Part shown: piece after piece, positions 26,956-35,980 of the stretch | How positions within the stretch are numbered: the stretch's first letter is position 1 | Layout of the letters: every line of letters starts with the position of its first letter | Assembly (NCBI GenBank): GCA_964527205.1 | Contig: CAZGQG010000014.1 | Span: forward strand, 1 to 46,541 | From: JARICQ01 sp964527205 | GTDB taxonomy: Bacteria > Bacillota > Clostridia > Tissierellales > Tissierellaceae | DNA length: 46,541 nucleotides | Direction: 5' to 3' | Position numbers and translations under genes: made by a program | The notes under the pieces: generated by a model | The model's database searches: none | What the model was told of the DNA's origin: nothing | The model's input: only the letters and a program-made list of their open reading frames with translations

Positions 26956-27900
26956 TTATATGTCCATTAGATGGTACTCTAGGATTTGTTCCATATCATA
27001 TTCTTCTAATCTTAAATAATGACTTAAATTATTTAAAAGATATTCTAGTTTTACTGGGCCTACTAGCTCTGATCCTGTGATTGCTACTCCATATTTTTCT
27101 GCCTCTTGTTTTACAAATTCAAAGGCCCTGTAAATTGGAGTTTTGCCGCAGTCAAATAGATTCATTGAAACTACAACCCCATCTCTTTCTGGAAATTTAA
27201 TTCCAACAGATCTTATAGTGGAAAAGCCTCCACCTGGTCCCCTAAGGGATGCTGATATTTTCTTAGCTATTCCTACATCCTCTGTGTTTAGGAAGATATT
27301 AAATGCTGTCAAGCCCTCCATATCCGCTGATACTATGGTAGCTCCATTCTTGTCTGATAATAATCCATCCTTGCTTAGGTCTGGCTTTCTTGAGTCATAT
27401 TCCTTAGCTCTTTCTGGATCTTCCTTGCTTTCCTTAAGCAAGTCCCTTAACCCCTCATACTGTCCTTTTCTAATATAGGAAATAGATGCTTTTTCCTCTG
27501 TCTTGGCATTTTGTCCTGAAAAGAATATTGGAACTCCATGTTCTTCATGCAATTTATTGCCTATTTCTTCTGCAAGTTCTGTTACTTCATCCAGGTTAAT
27601 ATTGCTTAGAGGAAATAGGGGTATGGTATCCTGAGATCCTATTCTAGGATGGGTTCCATCCTGCTCCTGCATATCTATGAGTTCATAGGATTTAGCCGCC
27701 ATATCTAGTAAGGCTTCCTTTAATGGTTCCGGCTCTCCAATGATTGTAAGTACTGTTCTGTTAAAATCGTATTCTGGCTCTACATTTACAAGCTTTACAC
27801 CTTCCCGGTCCTTAATTGTTCCTGATATAGCCTCTATTACCTCTCCTCTTCTACCCTCACTAAAGTTTGGAACTGCTAAAATAAATTGTTTCTTCTCCAT
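26956..27900 (-). CDS. ftcD: Formimidoyltransferase (glutamate/glycine formimidoyltransferase)
   Basis: A single-domain formiminotransferase of 314 residues without the cyclodeaminase domain. FILAVPNFSEGRR at the N-terminus, DGTHPRIGSQDTIPLFPLSN around 80-99 and GGGFSTIRSVGIKF around 200-214 are family signatures. The family moves a formimino group from formiminoglutamate (histidine breakdown) to tetrahydrofolate. In purine-fermenting clostridia an analogous enzyme uses formiminoglycine, the last intermediate of xanthine breakdown. No histidine-degradation gene is present, whereas the gene ends a xanthine-dehydrogenase-type operon, so the glycine form is favoured by context. Specificity cannot be read from sequence. 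Confidence 0.88.
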   Translation of the reverse strand: MEKKQFILAVPNFSEGRRGEVIEAISGTIKDREGVKLVNVEPEYDFNRTVLTIIGEPEPLKEALLDMAAKSYELIDMQEQDGTHPRIGSQDTIPLFPLSNINLDEVTELAEEIGNKLHEEHGVPIFFSGQNAKTEEKASISYIRKGQYEGLRDLLKESKEDPERAKEYDSRKPDLSKDGLLSDKNGATIVSADMEGLTAFNIFLNTEDVGIAKKISASLRGPGGGFSTIRSVGIKFPERDGVVVSMNLFDCGKTPIYRAFEFVKQEAEKYGVAITGSELVGPVKLEYLLNNLSHYLRLEEYDMEQILEYHLMDI

Positions 27901-27942
27901 TTCTTAATCTCCTCCAGTTTTAATATTTATATTTTTAATATA

Positions 27943-28740
27943 TTATTTCCCTAATTTCAAATGCCTTGCTTCTCCATTGTTTTTTATAGCTAGGATTTCC
28001 GCCATAATGCTCATGGCAATTTCCTTTGGTTTTTCAGAACCAATATCCAAGCCAATAGGTGCATAAAGCCTATCAATCTCATGATCTTTAAAGCCCTTTT
28101 CCTTTAAATTATTTATGGCAGTTATTATCTTCTTTTTGCTGCCCATTGCCCCTATATAACTAGCCTCACTTCTAAGGACCTGCTCTATGCTCTTTTCATC
28201 GTATATATGGCCCCTGGTGGCAATAACTATATAGGAATTTGAATCTATCTTGTACTCCCCTAAGGTCTTTTCAAAGGGTCCTAGGACAAGTTCCTTGGCC
28301 TGGGGAAATCTTTCCTTATTTAAAAACTCTTCTCTGTCTTCAAATATAATGGTGTTAAATTCCAATAGATTTCCTAATTGGTAGAGTGCATATCCTATAT
28401 GGCCCCCTCCTACTATAAGAAGATTTGGCTTTTTACTATATACATGGATAAATATATCTATATTGCCACCACAGATCATCTCTACTCCCTGTGAGTCTAG
28501 ACCTAGGTGGATGCTCTCACTCTTATCTTCCCTTATAGCTTCTTGGGATAATTCTATTATTTTATTCTCTAAGGGCCCACCACCAATGGTTCCATATATA
28601 TTTCCATTCCCTAGTACAGCCATGGTAGTTCCAACACCTCTAGGAGCTGAACCCTGGGCATTTGTTATGGTTACTATAGCAATTTCTTCTCCTGTTTCAA
28701 TATGTTTTAAGGCATTTCTTAATACATTTACATCTCCCAT
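27943..28740 (-). CDS. xdhC: XdhC/CoxI-family molybdenum hydroxylase maturation protein
   Basis: 265 residues. The N-terminal domain has AIVTITNAQGSAPRGVGTTM and YGTIGGGPLE; VEMICGGNIDIFIHV carries the conserved CGG. The C-terminal half is a Rossmann domain with LLIVGGGHIGYALYQLG and ends with GLDIGSEKPKEIAMSIMAEI. XdhC proteins bind molybdopterin cofactor, promote its sulfuration and insert it into xanthine dehydrogenase. Start overlaps the yqeB stop by one base. Sits with yqeB, mocA and yqeC in a full accessory set. Confidence 0.9.
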   Translation of the reverse strand: MGDVNVLRNALKHIETGEEIAIVTITNAQGSAPRGVGTTMAVLGNGNIYGTIGGGPLENKIIELSQEAIREDKSESIHLGLDSQGVEMICGGNIDIFIHVYSKKPNLLIVGGGHIGYALYQLGNLLEFNTIIFEDREEFLNKERFPQAKELVLGPFEKTLGEYKIDSNSYIVIATRGHIYDEKSIEQVLRSEASYIGAMGSKKKIITAINNLKEKGFKDHEIDRLYAPIGLDIGSEKPKEIAMSIMAEILAIKNNGEARHLKLGK

Positions 28741-29534
28741 TATTCTCTACCTCTTTTCATCATCATAATTCCTTCAAGGACTCCACCTGCCACGGCCCTT
28801 GCCTTGTCTGATATGGTATAGGCATATTCCCTTATTCCCCTTGGATCTATATCTCCTATCTTCATAGACTCTTTAACATATAGGCCTTCTTTGATCAGGC
28901 CTCTAATGACTCCATCTATATTGGCCCTTACTTCTAGACCAGAAATCTTGCATATTATATCTCCTTTTTTTACCTGATCTCCTATTTTATAAAAATTATC
29001 TACTATTCCATCTCCACTTGCTCTAATGATTCTTTCTTCTCTAAAGCCTATTATATTTCCTGGAATCCCTGTGTTCTTAATTGCCTGACCTTCTTCTATG
29101 ACTCTTCCCAAATAATGTCCCCTCTTAGTTTCAACTACAAGGTCAAGATCTAGGCCAGCGTGAAATCCTGGTCCCACTCCTATAGATATATCCGCCATGT
29201 TTTTATTTGTCCCAAGGTTTTTCTTTGCCAATATACTATCTACCACTACTAGGGGTTTTATTTTAGAGATTATATCTGCTTTTTCATCTATATAAACAGC
29301 TATGATCCCCTTTTCCATAGCCAAGTTTATTTCATCTAGGCTAGAAGTTTTTATAGCCCTTACTCCTTCTATCTCAATTTCACCCCTATATATGGCCTCA
29401 GCAAAACTTACCTCTCTTCTTATATTGGTGGGCTTTTCTATTTCTAAAATGACAACTTTAAAGCCAGCCTTAAAAAGTCTGTGGGCTATGCCACTGGCTA
29501 TATCTCCGCCCCCTCTTATAACTACTTTTTCCAT
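28740..29534 (-). CDS. yqeB: YqeB/EF2563-family selenium-dependent molybdenum hydroxylase protein
   Basis: 264 residues beginning VVIRGGGDIASGIAHRLFKAGFKVV, a Rossmann-like motif typical of YqeB, with DISIGVGPGFHAGLDLDLVVET and IGDQVKKGDIICKISG (biotinyl-like beta barrel) further on. The family co-occurs with selenium-dependent molybdenum hydroxylases and is taken as a marker for the labile Mo-selenium cofactor; its chemistry is not settled. It overlaps mocA by 13 bases and xdhC by one, showing tight coupling. Its presence suggests the hydroxylase encoded upstream is selenium-dependent. Confidence 0.88.
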   Translation of the reverse strand: MEKVVIRGGGDIASGIAHRLFKAGFKVVILEIEKPTNIRREVSFAEAIYRGEIEIEGVRAIKTSSLDEINLAMEKGIIAVYIDEKADIISKIKPLVVVDSILAKKNLGTNKNMADISIGVGPGFHAGLDLDLVVETKRGHYLGRVIEEGQAIKNTGIPGNIIGFREERIIRASGDGIVDNFYKIGDQVKKGDIICKISGLEVRANIDGVIRGLIKEGLYVKESMKIGDIDPRGIREYAYTISDKARAVAGGVLEGIMMMKRGRE

Positions 29535-30106
29535 TTTCTCACCTTTTCTAAATCTTCCTCAGTGTCTATGTCCATTCCCATCCTTAAATCATCTATTTCA
29601 ACTCTATGTACTTTATGCTGATCCCTAGATATTATTCCTCTAGCTCCCTTATCTCCCCTAAGGGCCAGTAGTTCTTCCCTATATTCCCAAGCAAAGATAC
29701 TAGGCATACCCCTATTTTCTCCATAATATGGAACCAATATGGAAGCTTTTTTATCCTTAAATTCCTTAATTAATTTATTAAGGAGTTCAGGTCTTATAAA
29801 GGGTTGGTCTCCAGTAATAAACATATAGGAGGACTGTGGATCAGCTATTTCAAGGCCCTTTACTATTGCTTGAGATTGGCCTAATTTAGCATTTTCATTG
29901 TAAACTGTGTCTATCCCGTGTTTTTTAGCTATCTCCCTTACTTCTTCAGATCTATAAACAAGTATTATCCTGTCTAAATTGCTAGCCCTTGAGGCTTCTA
30001 TTACATGTTCTACAAGGGGCTTTCCCCCTAGTCTAATTAAAAGCTTATCCTTTTTCATTCTCCTAGATAAGCCTGAGGCTAATATTATTCCTGTAATCAT
30101 TTCCAT
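29522..30106 (-). CDS. mocA: Molybdenum cofactor nucleotidyltransferase (MocA-like)
   Basis: A 194-residue NTP-transferase. GIILASGLSRRMKKDKLLIRLGGKPLVEHV is the nucleotide-binding start, with SSYMFITGDQPFIRPELL as the metal-binding block. MocA adds CMP to molybdopterin to make the dinucleotide used by the xanthine dehydrogenase family. Related enzymes of selenium-dependent systems share this form, so cytidylyl specificity is likely but not proven. Four bases after yqeC, overlapping yqeB by 13 bases. Confidence 0.88.
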   Translation of the reverse strand: MEMITGIILASGLSRRMKKDKLLIRLGGKPLVEHVIEASRASNLDRIILVYRSEEVREIAKKHGIDTVYNENAKLGQSQAIVKGLEIADPQSSYMFITGDQPFIRPELLNKLIKEFKDKKASILVPYYGENRGMPSIFAWEYREELLALRGDKGARGIISRDQHKVHRVEIDDLRMGMDIDTEEDLEKVRKWKK

Positions 30107-30110
30107 GCTC

Positions 30111-30830
30111 CTAGTAAAATTCTTTTTTCTCCATGTTAGCTATTAATATATTTTTAAATCCCTTTTCTTCTAAGCTCTCTCTTATCTTCTCTATAGTTTC
30201 CTTCATATCTCTTCTATATTTATTTAGTAGGAGTATTTTATCTCCCCTACTAGATTTAAATAATCCCTTTGGATCTACTACTAGCTTTACTATATCTTTT
30301 CCTTCAATTTTTTCTCCTTTTTTCTTCTTAACTATATTGAGAAAAAGTTCACTTCTATGAACATTGTTTTCATTGATTTCTTTTCCCAAACTATCCATGC
30401 CTATAATCCCTATGGTCTTTGTAGTTAAATCAGGAATAATAGGTTCTCCTTCTCTTGGAGCCTTTATTGGCTTTTCCTTGCTCCCATCTCCTTCTATTAG
30501 TATAAAGTCAAAGCTATTAGACCTATATATCCTATCTAGTTTTTCTCTAGCCACTCCCCTTAATTTGCCTCCTTCTAATCTTTCAGCAAATATGCTAATG
30601 GTCCCCTCTCTAGCTTGAAAATCCTCCTCTATATTCTCCAAAAAATAATAGTCAAAGACTTGCTCTGGCTTGTAGATGGCTGTTGTTGTAGTTACTAGGA
30701 CTTTTTTCCCTAGGCCTTTTAATTCCTTTGCCAGGGCAAAAATTGTGGTAGTCTTCCCACCTGCCCCAACAAAAGATATCATTTCCCTATTTTCTTTTAG
30801 CTTAAACTTTTCTATCAGGAGCTCTTCCAT
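30111..30830 (-). CDS. yqeC: YqeC-family selenium-dependent hydroxylase accessory protein
   Basis: 239 residues with a P-loop-like FVGAGGKTTTIFALAKEL near residue 20, VTTTTAIY, and FILIEGDGSKEKPIKAPREGEP around 113-134, the signature of YqeC. The family is found with YqeB and selenium-dependent molybdenum hydroxylases; the biochemical role is unknown, though nucleotide binding is likely. Start ATG shares one base with the stop codon of the preceding gene. Confidence 0.85.
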   Translation of the reverse strand: MEELLIEKFKLKENREMISFVGAGGKTTTIFALAKELKGLGKKVLVTTTTAIYKPEQVFDYYFLENIEEDFQAREGTISIFAERLEGGKLRGVAREKLDRIYRSNSFDFILIEGDGSKEKPIKAPREGEPIIPDLTTKTIGIIGMDSLGKEINENNVHRSELFLNIVKKKKGEKIEGKDIVKLVVDPKGLFKSSRGDKILLLNKYRRDMKETIEKIRESLEEKGFKNILIANMEKKEFY

Positions 30831-31825
30831 TAGCTTTCCAACTTGCTCTCTGCTATGGCCTTGAATAATCTCTCTGGAGTTACAGGAAGTTCCTTAACCC
30901 TTACTCCTATGGCATCATAGATAGCATTTAAGATTGCTGGTGCTACTGGAATCATAACAGGCTCTCCTATACCCTTGGCTCCGTAAGGTGCACTTGATTC
31001 TGGATCTTCTACTATTATCTTTTCTATATTCATAGTATCCATTGCTGTTGGAATTAAATATTTTGACATCCTGTCATTTCTCATCTTTCCCTCTCTTACA
31101 TCTAAGTCTTCAAAGAGAGTATATCCAACTGCCATGGCAAATCCCCCATCAATCTGACCTTCTATAAGTCTAGGATTCACTGCCTTGCCTACATCCTGGG
31201 CAAATACTGCATTTAGGATTTCAATTTTCCCTGTGTTTATATCTACATTAAGCTCCACTGCACAGGCATTAAAGGTATAAGGATAATAGGGTGCTCCCTG
31301 TCCCGTTTCTGGATCCATTTCTACTGTCTGGGCTGTGAATATTCCCTCAGCCATTATTTCATCTTCTCCCTGATACTTGTCTGCCAGGTCCTTAAAGGAT
31401 ATCCTCTTTTCTGGAAAGAACTTTAAATATACCTCTTCCCTATCTAAATCAAGTCCTGTTGTTGAATTTAGCCCCAGTTCCTGCCTAGCCTTTTCTATTA
31501 TTTCCTTCTTAAAATTCTCACAGGCTAATTTAATGGCATTTCCAGTATTATAGGTCTGCCTACTTGCTGCTGCAGTACCAGAATCCTTCATAAGAGATGT
31601 ATCTTCACAGACTAGCTCCACTATATCCGACTGGATATTTAAGCTTTCTGCTGCTATTTGTCTCATTATTGTCTTAGAACCCTGCCCAACTTCTGTTGCT
31701 CCAGCGCATACTCCTATCTCACCATTTTCAAGAAGTCTAACCACTGCTGTAGATACATCTGGAAATCCATTTCCATAACCAGTTCCATAAAATGATACTC
31801 CTACTCCTCTACCAGTTTTCTTCAT
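30830..31825 (-). CDS. Molybdenum hydroxylase, Mo-binding subunit, C-terminal half
   Basis: 331 residues equivalent to the C-terminal part of the xanthine dehydrogenase large subunit. GATEVGQGSKTIMRQIAA binds molybdopterin, and APYGAKGIGEPVMIPVAPAI carries the catalytic glutamate near the C-terminus. It has its own RBS (GGAGG) and ATG, overlapping the previous stop in an ATGA. The clean overlap and the presence of all expected motifs across the two ORFs argue for a genuine split subunit rather than a frameshift. Nicotinate dehydrogenase of Eubacterium barkeri has the same 50 + 37 kDa split, so the substrate may be xanthine or another N-heterocycle. Confidence 0.88.
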   Translation of the reverse strand: MKKTGRGVGVSFYGTGYGNGFPDVSTAVVRLLENGEIGVCAGATEVGQGSKTIMRQIAAESLNIQSDIVELVCEDTSLMKDSGTAAASRQTYNTGNAIKLACENFKKEIIEKARQELGLNSTTGLDLDREEVYLKFFPEKRISFKDLADKYQGEDEIMAEGIFTAQTVEMDPETGQGAPYYPYTFNACAVELNVDINTGKIEILNAVFAQDVGKAVNPRLIEGQIDGGFAMAVGYTLFEDLDVREGKMRNDRMSKYLIPTAMDTMNIEKIIVEDPESSAPYGAKGIGEPVMIPVAPAILNAIYDAIGVRVKELPVTPERLFKAIAESKLES

Positions 31826-33087
31826 TTCTTTTCCTCCCCCTTGCCATAGGATCTAAATCTTTTTTCCACTTCTTCTAAGCATATATCCAGGGGTACAGAT
31901 TCTAATAGGATTTGACCTGTGGAAGTTTTTGATCCCTTCCTAAATATATTCTTCATCCTAAATTCTATAGGATCCATGTCTAATTTCTCTGCCAATATAT
32001 CCATTTGCTGCTCATTGGCTACAGGAATTTGAGTTGCACCAAAGCCTCTCATGGCTCCTGCAAAGGGATTGTTTGTATATACTGCATAGCTATCTACCTT
32101 TACATTTTCTATCTCATAGGGTCCAGTAGCATGTACTCCTGCCTTTCTCATTACATTAATGGCCCAGGATGCATAGGCTCCTGTATCTCCTATTATTTCA
32201 GCCTCTAGGGCTGTTAATTTTCCTGTCTTATCTGCTGCGGTCTTATACTTCAATATCATAGGGTGTCTTTTAGCATGGGCTAAAAATGATTCTTCCCTAT
32301 CATAGATACATTTTACTGGTCTTTTTAAAACATATGCAGCCAGGGAAAGATGAATCTGTAGAGAAATATCCTCTCTGCCGCCAAAGGCTCCACCTACATT
32401 TGTATTTATAACCCTTACTCTTTCAGCTTCTAAATCTAGGGCATTTGCTATCTCTCCCCTATCAAAGTGAGGGTATTGGGTAGCTACTAAAAGCGTTAAT
32501 ACTCCATCCTGGTCCACATAGGAAACTCCAGCCTCTGGTTGAATAAAGGCATGTTCTGCAAAGCCCGTTTTATAAGTGTTTTCAGCTATGACAGCTGCAT
32601 TTTTAAAAGCCTCCTCCACATCTCCAGTCCTAAGCTTGTAGTGATATACAATATTTGAATCTCCATGAACCTTGGGCGAATCTTCTTCCATAGCTCTTTC
32701 TGGGTCAAAGACTGCCTCTATTTCATCATATTCAATCTTTACCTTTTTTGCTGCTTCTCTGCATATCCTCTCTGTCTCCCCTACTACAAAGGCTATGGGA
32801 TCTCCAATCTGCTTTACCTTTTCACTTACAAAGATCTCATGATCCTTAAATACTACTCCATGTTCATTGTTTGGAAGATCCTTAGCTGTAAATACCTTTA
32901 CAAGCCCATCTATTTTTTCTGCTTCTTCTACATCAACCCTTATATAGGCATGGGCTTTTTTAGATCTAATTGTCTTTCCATATAACATCCCATCCATATA
33001 GATATCTTGAGGATATTCAGCCTTTCCTGTAACCTTGGAATAGGCATCTACCCTTATGATATTCTTGCCTACTACATCTAGCTTCAT
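31822..33087 (-). CDS. Molybdenum hydroxylase, Mo-binding subunit, N-terminal half
   Basis: About 421 residues from the ATG at 33087, which overlaps the [2Fe-2S] subunit stop (ATGA) and has GGAGGAGG upstream; a longer in-frame ORF to 33162 lies inside that gene. The aldehyde oxidase/xanthine dehydrogenase hammerhead domain is at about 15-125, followed by NTNVGGAFGGREDISLQ and FAGAMRGFGATQIPVANEQ, with the conserved arginine near the Mo site. The protein ends after PIEFRMKNIF, exactly where the next ORF continues. Xanthine or hypoxanthine is the likely substrate given the purine setting. Confidence 0.9.
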   Translation of the reverse strand: MKLDVVGKNIIRVDAYSKVTGKAEYPQDIYMDGMLYGKTIRSKKAHAYIRVDVEEAEKIDGLVKVFTAKDLPNNEHGVVFKDHEIFVSEKVKQIGDPIAFVVGETERICREAAKKVKIEYDEIEAVFDPERAMEEDSPKVHGDSNIVYHYKLRTGDVEEAFKNAAVIAENTYKTGFAEHAFIQPEAGVSYVDQDGVLTLLVATQYPHFDRGEIANALDLEAERVRVINTNVGGAFGGREDISLQIHLSLAAYVLKRPVKCIYDREESFLAHAKRHPMILKYKTAADKTGKLTALEAEIIGDTGAYASWAINVMRKAGVHATGPYEIENVKVDSYAVYTNNPFAGAMRGFGATQIPVANEQQMDILAEKLDMDPIEFRMKNIFRKGSKTSTGQILLESVPLDICLEEVEKRFRSYGKGEEKK

Positions 33088-33560
33088 ATTTTTTCCTCCT
33101 CCAAATATCCCTTGGCAATATTTGTTGCATTTACCATCTTGTTGTATCCTGTACATCTGCATAGGTTTCCTGATAGACCTTCTCTTATTTCCTCCTCATC
33201 AGGATTTGGGTTCTTCTCTAAGAGGGCCTTTGTAGATAGGACCATTCCAGGTATACAGAATCCACATTGCACTGCTCCCACATCTATATAGGCCTGCTGT
33301 ACTGGGTCTAATTTCCCATCCTTTTCTAATCCCTCAATGGTTGTTATCTCTGAGCCATCTGCCTGAAAAGCCATGACCATACAGGAGTTCACAGTTTCCC
33401 CATCCATTATTATTGTACAGGCTCCACATTCTCCTTCACCACAGCCTTCCTTTGTGCCTATAAGGCCTAACTGATCCCTTAAAAGATCTATAAGTCTTAG
33501 ATTTATATCTATTTCCAGCTCCCTATCCTCTCCATTTATCTTTAAAGCAATTTTTTTCAT
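33084..33560 (-). CDS. Molybdenum hydroxylase, [2Fe-2S] subunit
   Basis: 158 residues with two [2Fe-2S] sites. The plant ferredoxin-like site is CGEGECGAC (Cys40, 45, 48) with Cys60. The alpha-helical site is QCGFC (Cys99, 102) and LCRCTGYN (Cys134, 136). This is the canonical small subunit passing electrons from the Mo site to FAD. Located between the FAD subunit (14 bases upstream) and the Mo subunits. Confidence 0.94.
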   Translation of the reverse strand: MKKIALKINGEDRELEIDINLRLIDLLRDQLGLIGTKEGCGEGECGACTIIMDGETVNSCMVMAFQADGSEITTIEGLEKDGKLDPVQQAYIDVGAVQCGFCIPGMVLSTKALLEKNPNPDEEEIREGLSGNLCRCTGYNKMVNATNIAKGYLEEEKI

Positions 33561-33574
33561 CTTAGTTCCCCCTC

Positions 33575-34426
33575 TTATTCATCCATCTCTTTCACTAACT
33601 CTAGAGCCTCTCTTAGGGATGTATTTATTGCCTCACTCTTATAGGGCAAGGTTGATCTTCCCTTTAGTCTTATTGCCATGGCATCTCTTAGGGTCTGGGT
33701 AGCACCCTCTATGCTTTCATCATTTATCCTCTTTCCCATTAAATAGGATTCTACTTCATATTCCCTAACTGGATTTTTTGCCAGGGCTCCACTGGCAGCC
33801 CTTACAAATTTGATCTTCTTATCCTGATCTAGTTCTATAAGAACTGAATTTGTAAGCCTTGATATGGCCAGGGCCCTTCTAAGACCTAGCTTTGCAAAAC
33901 TTAGCTTTCTCTCCTCACTAGGTTTTTTAAACTTTATATATGTCAATAATTCATAGCTTTCAATTTTATCATTATAGTAATCTTCTAAAGTAATTTCCCT
34001 CTTTCCCTCTAAGCTTTCTAATACTAAAATTGCCTCAAGGCATAAAAGTGGAGGTACTATATCCGCTGCTGCTGATCCATTGGCAATGTTGCCCCCAATG
34101 GTTCCCTTGTTTCTAATTTGAGGAGAGCCTACCATTCTGGCAGCCTTGTTCATTCCCTTTAGGTTGCCTTTAAAAAGTTCACTATCTACTATCTCTGTGA
34201 AGGTTGTCCCTGCTCCTATAAAGATGTATTCTCCTGATTCTTCTATTTTCTTTAACTCCTCTACCTTGGATATATCTATTAACACACTAGGTGATATTAT
34301 CTCGTTTTTCATTTGAATCATTATATCTGTTCCGCCGGCTATTAGCTTTGCTTCATTTCCGTATTTTCCGATTATTTCGACTATTTCCTCTATGCTTTTT
34401 GGATTAAAAACCTCTTTCAGTGTCAT
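33575..34426 (-). CDS. Molybdenum hydroxylase, FAD-binding subunit
   Basis: About 283 residues. The FAD pyrophosphate-binding motif is AKLIAGGTDIMIQMK, and the second FAD motif is GTIGGNIANGSAAADIVPPLL at about 105-125. A CO-dehydrogenase-like C-terminal domain follows. It receives electrons from the [2Fe-2S] subunit and passes them to NAD or ferredoxin. GGGAG places the start at the ATG at 34426 rather than an in-frame ATG at 34462. First gene of the operon that runs to ftcD; a terminator separates it from the permease gene upstream. Confidence 0.92.
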   Translation of the reverse strand: MTLKEVFNPKSIEEIVEIIGKYGNEAKLIAGGTDIMIQMKNEIISPSVLIDISKVEELKKIEESGEYIFIGAGTTFTEIVDSELFKGNLKGMNKAARMVGSPQIRNKGTIGGNIANGSAAADIVPPLLCLEAILVLESLEGKREITLEDYYNDKIESYELLTYIKFKKPSEERKLSFAKLGLRRALAISRLTNSVLIELDQDKKIKFVRAASGALAKNPVREYEVESYLMGKRINDESIEGATQTLRDAMAIRLKGRSTLPYKSEAINTSLREALELVKEMDE

Positions 34427-34473
34427 TTGATCACTCCCATTTATGGATCTTCTATCTTCCAATAGATTTTTTG

Positions 34474-34504
34474 TTTAAAAAGCCGCCTCCATTTTGAAGG
34501 CGGC
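34474..34504 (-). terminator. Terminator after the purine permease gene
   Basis: GCCGCC-rich 9-bp stem (34482-34490 with 34496-34504, one wobble) followed on the minus strand by TTTTTAAAC. One of the most GC-rich hairpins in the window. Confidence 0.9.
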
Positions 34505-34512
34505 CATTGTTT

Positions 34513-35847
34513 CTAGATAAACAGATTTTTCAATATAAAGAGTACTGCTAATATATACATAACTGGTGTAACTTCTTTTCCTCTTCCTGAAAATAATTTC
34601 AATACAACATATGAAACCATACCAAATACGATACCTTCAGCTATACTATAGGCAAATGGCATCATAACGATTGTTAAAAATGCTGGTATTGCTTCAGTAT
34701 AATCTTCTAGATCGATTTCTTTTATTGGACTCATCATGAAAAGTCCTACTATTATAAGAGCTGGTGCTGTAGCTGCTCCTGGTATCATTCCAAATAATGG
34801 AGCTAAAACAAGTGCTAATAAGAACATAACTCCTGTAGTAAGGGCTGTAAGTCCAGTTCTTCCACCTTCAGCTACTCCTGAAGCTGACTCTACATAAGTA
34901 GTTACTGTAGATGTACCTAAAGCTGCTCCTGCTGTAGTTGCTATTGCATCTGCAAGAAGTGCTTGTTTTACTCTTGGAAGTTGTCCATCTTCGTCTAGCA
35001 TTTTAGCCTTTGAAGATACTCCTATTAATGTACCTACAGTATCAAATATATCTACGAATAAGAAAGTAAATATTACAATAAGCATGTCCAAGGCAAATAT
35101 ATTTGTCCATTCAAATTTAAAGAATCCTGGTGCTAGGGATGGTGGTGCTGAGAATATTTTCAAGAATGTTCCATCAGGCATATAGCTTACTCCCATTGGT
35201 ATTCCAATAAGTGTAGTTACAAGTATACCTATGAATAAAGCTCCTTTAACCTTAAGTGCTAGTAATACTCCTGTTATTACTAGTCCTATAATAGCAAGTA
35301 ATGGAGCTGCTTCTGTTAGTTTTCCTAACTCAAGTATAGTTCCACCTTCTCCTACTATTATTCCTGCATTTACAAATCCAATAAGTGCTATAAATAATCC
35401 TATACCTACTGATACAGCTTTCTTTAAGTTCATTGGAATTGAATTGAATATTGCCTCTCTTACATTAAAGAATGACAATATAATAAATATGATACCTTCT
35501 AGAAATACTGCTGTTAGGGCAAATTCCCAACTATATCCCATTCCAAGAACAACTGTATAAGCAAAGAATGCATTCAGTCCCATTCCTGATGAAAGAGCAA
35601 ATGGATAGTTAGCCATAAATGCCATAAGTACACAACCTATAAATGAAGCCAATGCTGTTGCTGTAAATACAGCTCCTGGATCCATCCCTGCATCCCCTAA
35701 CATACCTGGGTTTACTGCAAGTATATAAGCCATTGTCATAAATGTTGTAACTCCTGCCAAAATTTCTGTCCTTACATTTGTGTTATTTTCTCTTAATTTA
35801 AATTGTTTTTCAACAAATCCAACATCTGAATTATTTGGGCTAGACAT
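34513..35847 (-). CDS. NCS2-family purine permease (AzgA/PbuG type)
   Basis: 444 residues with about 12-14 membrane segments. RTEILAGVTTFMTMAYILAVNP, SSGMGLNAFFAYTVVLGMG and LFVDIFDTVGTLIGVSSKA are hallmarks of the adenine/guanine/hypoxanthine branch rather than the xanthine/uracil branch. It imports purine bases with protons. RBS GGAGG. It follows the shell protein genes on the same strand with no terminator between, so shell, hydrolases and permease may be one transcript ending at 34474. No purine riboswitch was recognised in 35848-35980. Confidence 0.92.
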   Translation of the reverse strand: MSSPNNSDVGFVEKQFKLRENNTNVRTEILAGVTTFMTMAYILAVNPGMLGDAGMDPGAVFTATALASFIGCVLMAFMANYPFALSSGMGLNAFFAYTVVLGMGYSWEFALTAVFLEGIIFIILSFFNVREAIFNSIPMNLKKAVSVGIGLFIALIGFVNAGIIVGEGGTILELGKLTEAAPLLAIIGLVITGVLLALKVKGALFIGILVTTLIGIPMGVSYMPDGTFLKIFSAPPSLAPGFFKFEWTNIFALDMLIVIFTFLFVDIFDTVGTLIGVSSKAKMLDEDGQLPRVKQALLADAIATTAGAALGTSTVTTYVESASGVAEGGRTGLTALTTGVMFLLALVLAPLFGMIPGAATAPALIIVGLFMMSPIKEIDLEDYTEAIPAFLTIVMMPFAYSIAEGIVFGMVSYVVLKLFSGRGKEVTPVMYILAVLFILKNLFI

Positions 35848-35980
35848 ATAAATCCTCCTTTGATATTCAAATAATTAATATAAGTACTTCTCCTATCCTC
35901 CCTTTTTATTTTTTATTTAGTATTTCACTAAATTCTCAAATTCTTAAAAAACTATTTTTTCACAAGGATTCTTAAAAAAA

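Noticed and set aside
31815..31830. Possible frameshift or nonsense error splitting the Mo-binding subunit gene.
   Set aside because: Both halves have RBS and starts, overlap in ATGA, and the same two-part architecture exists in nicotinate dehydrogenase; a true split is more likely.
35937..35980. Direct repeat ATTCTTAAAAAA at 35940-35951 and 35968-35979 after the BMC vertex gene.
   Set aside because: Low-complexity AT sequence without dyad symmetry or a stem; not a terminator or recognisable site.
35848..35980. Purine riboswitch ahead of the NCS2 permease gene.
   Set aside because: The short AT-rich leader lacks the conserved three-way-junction core expected for the purine class.
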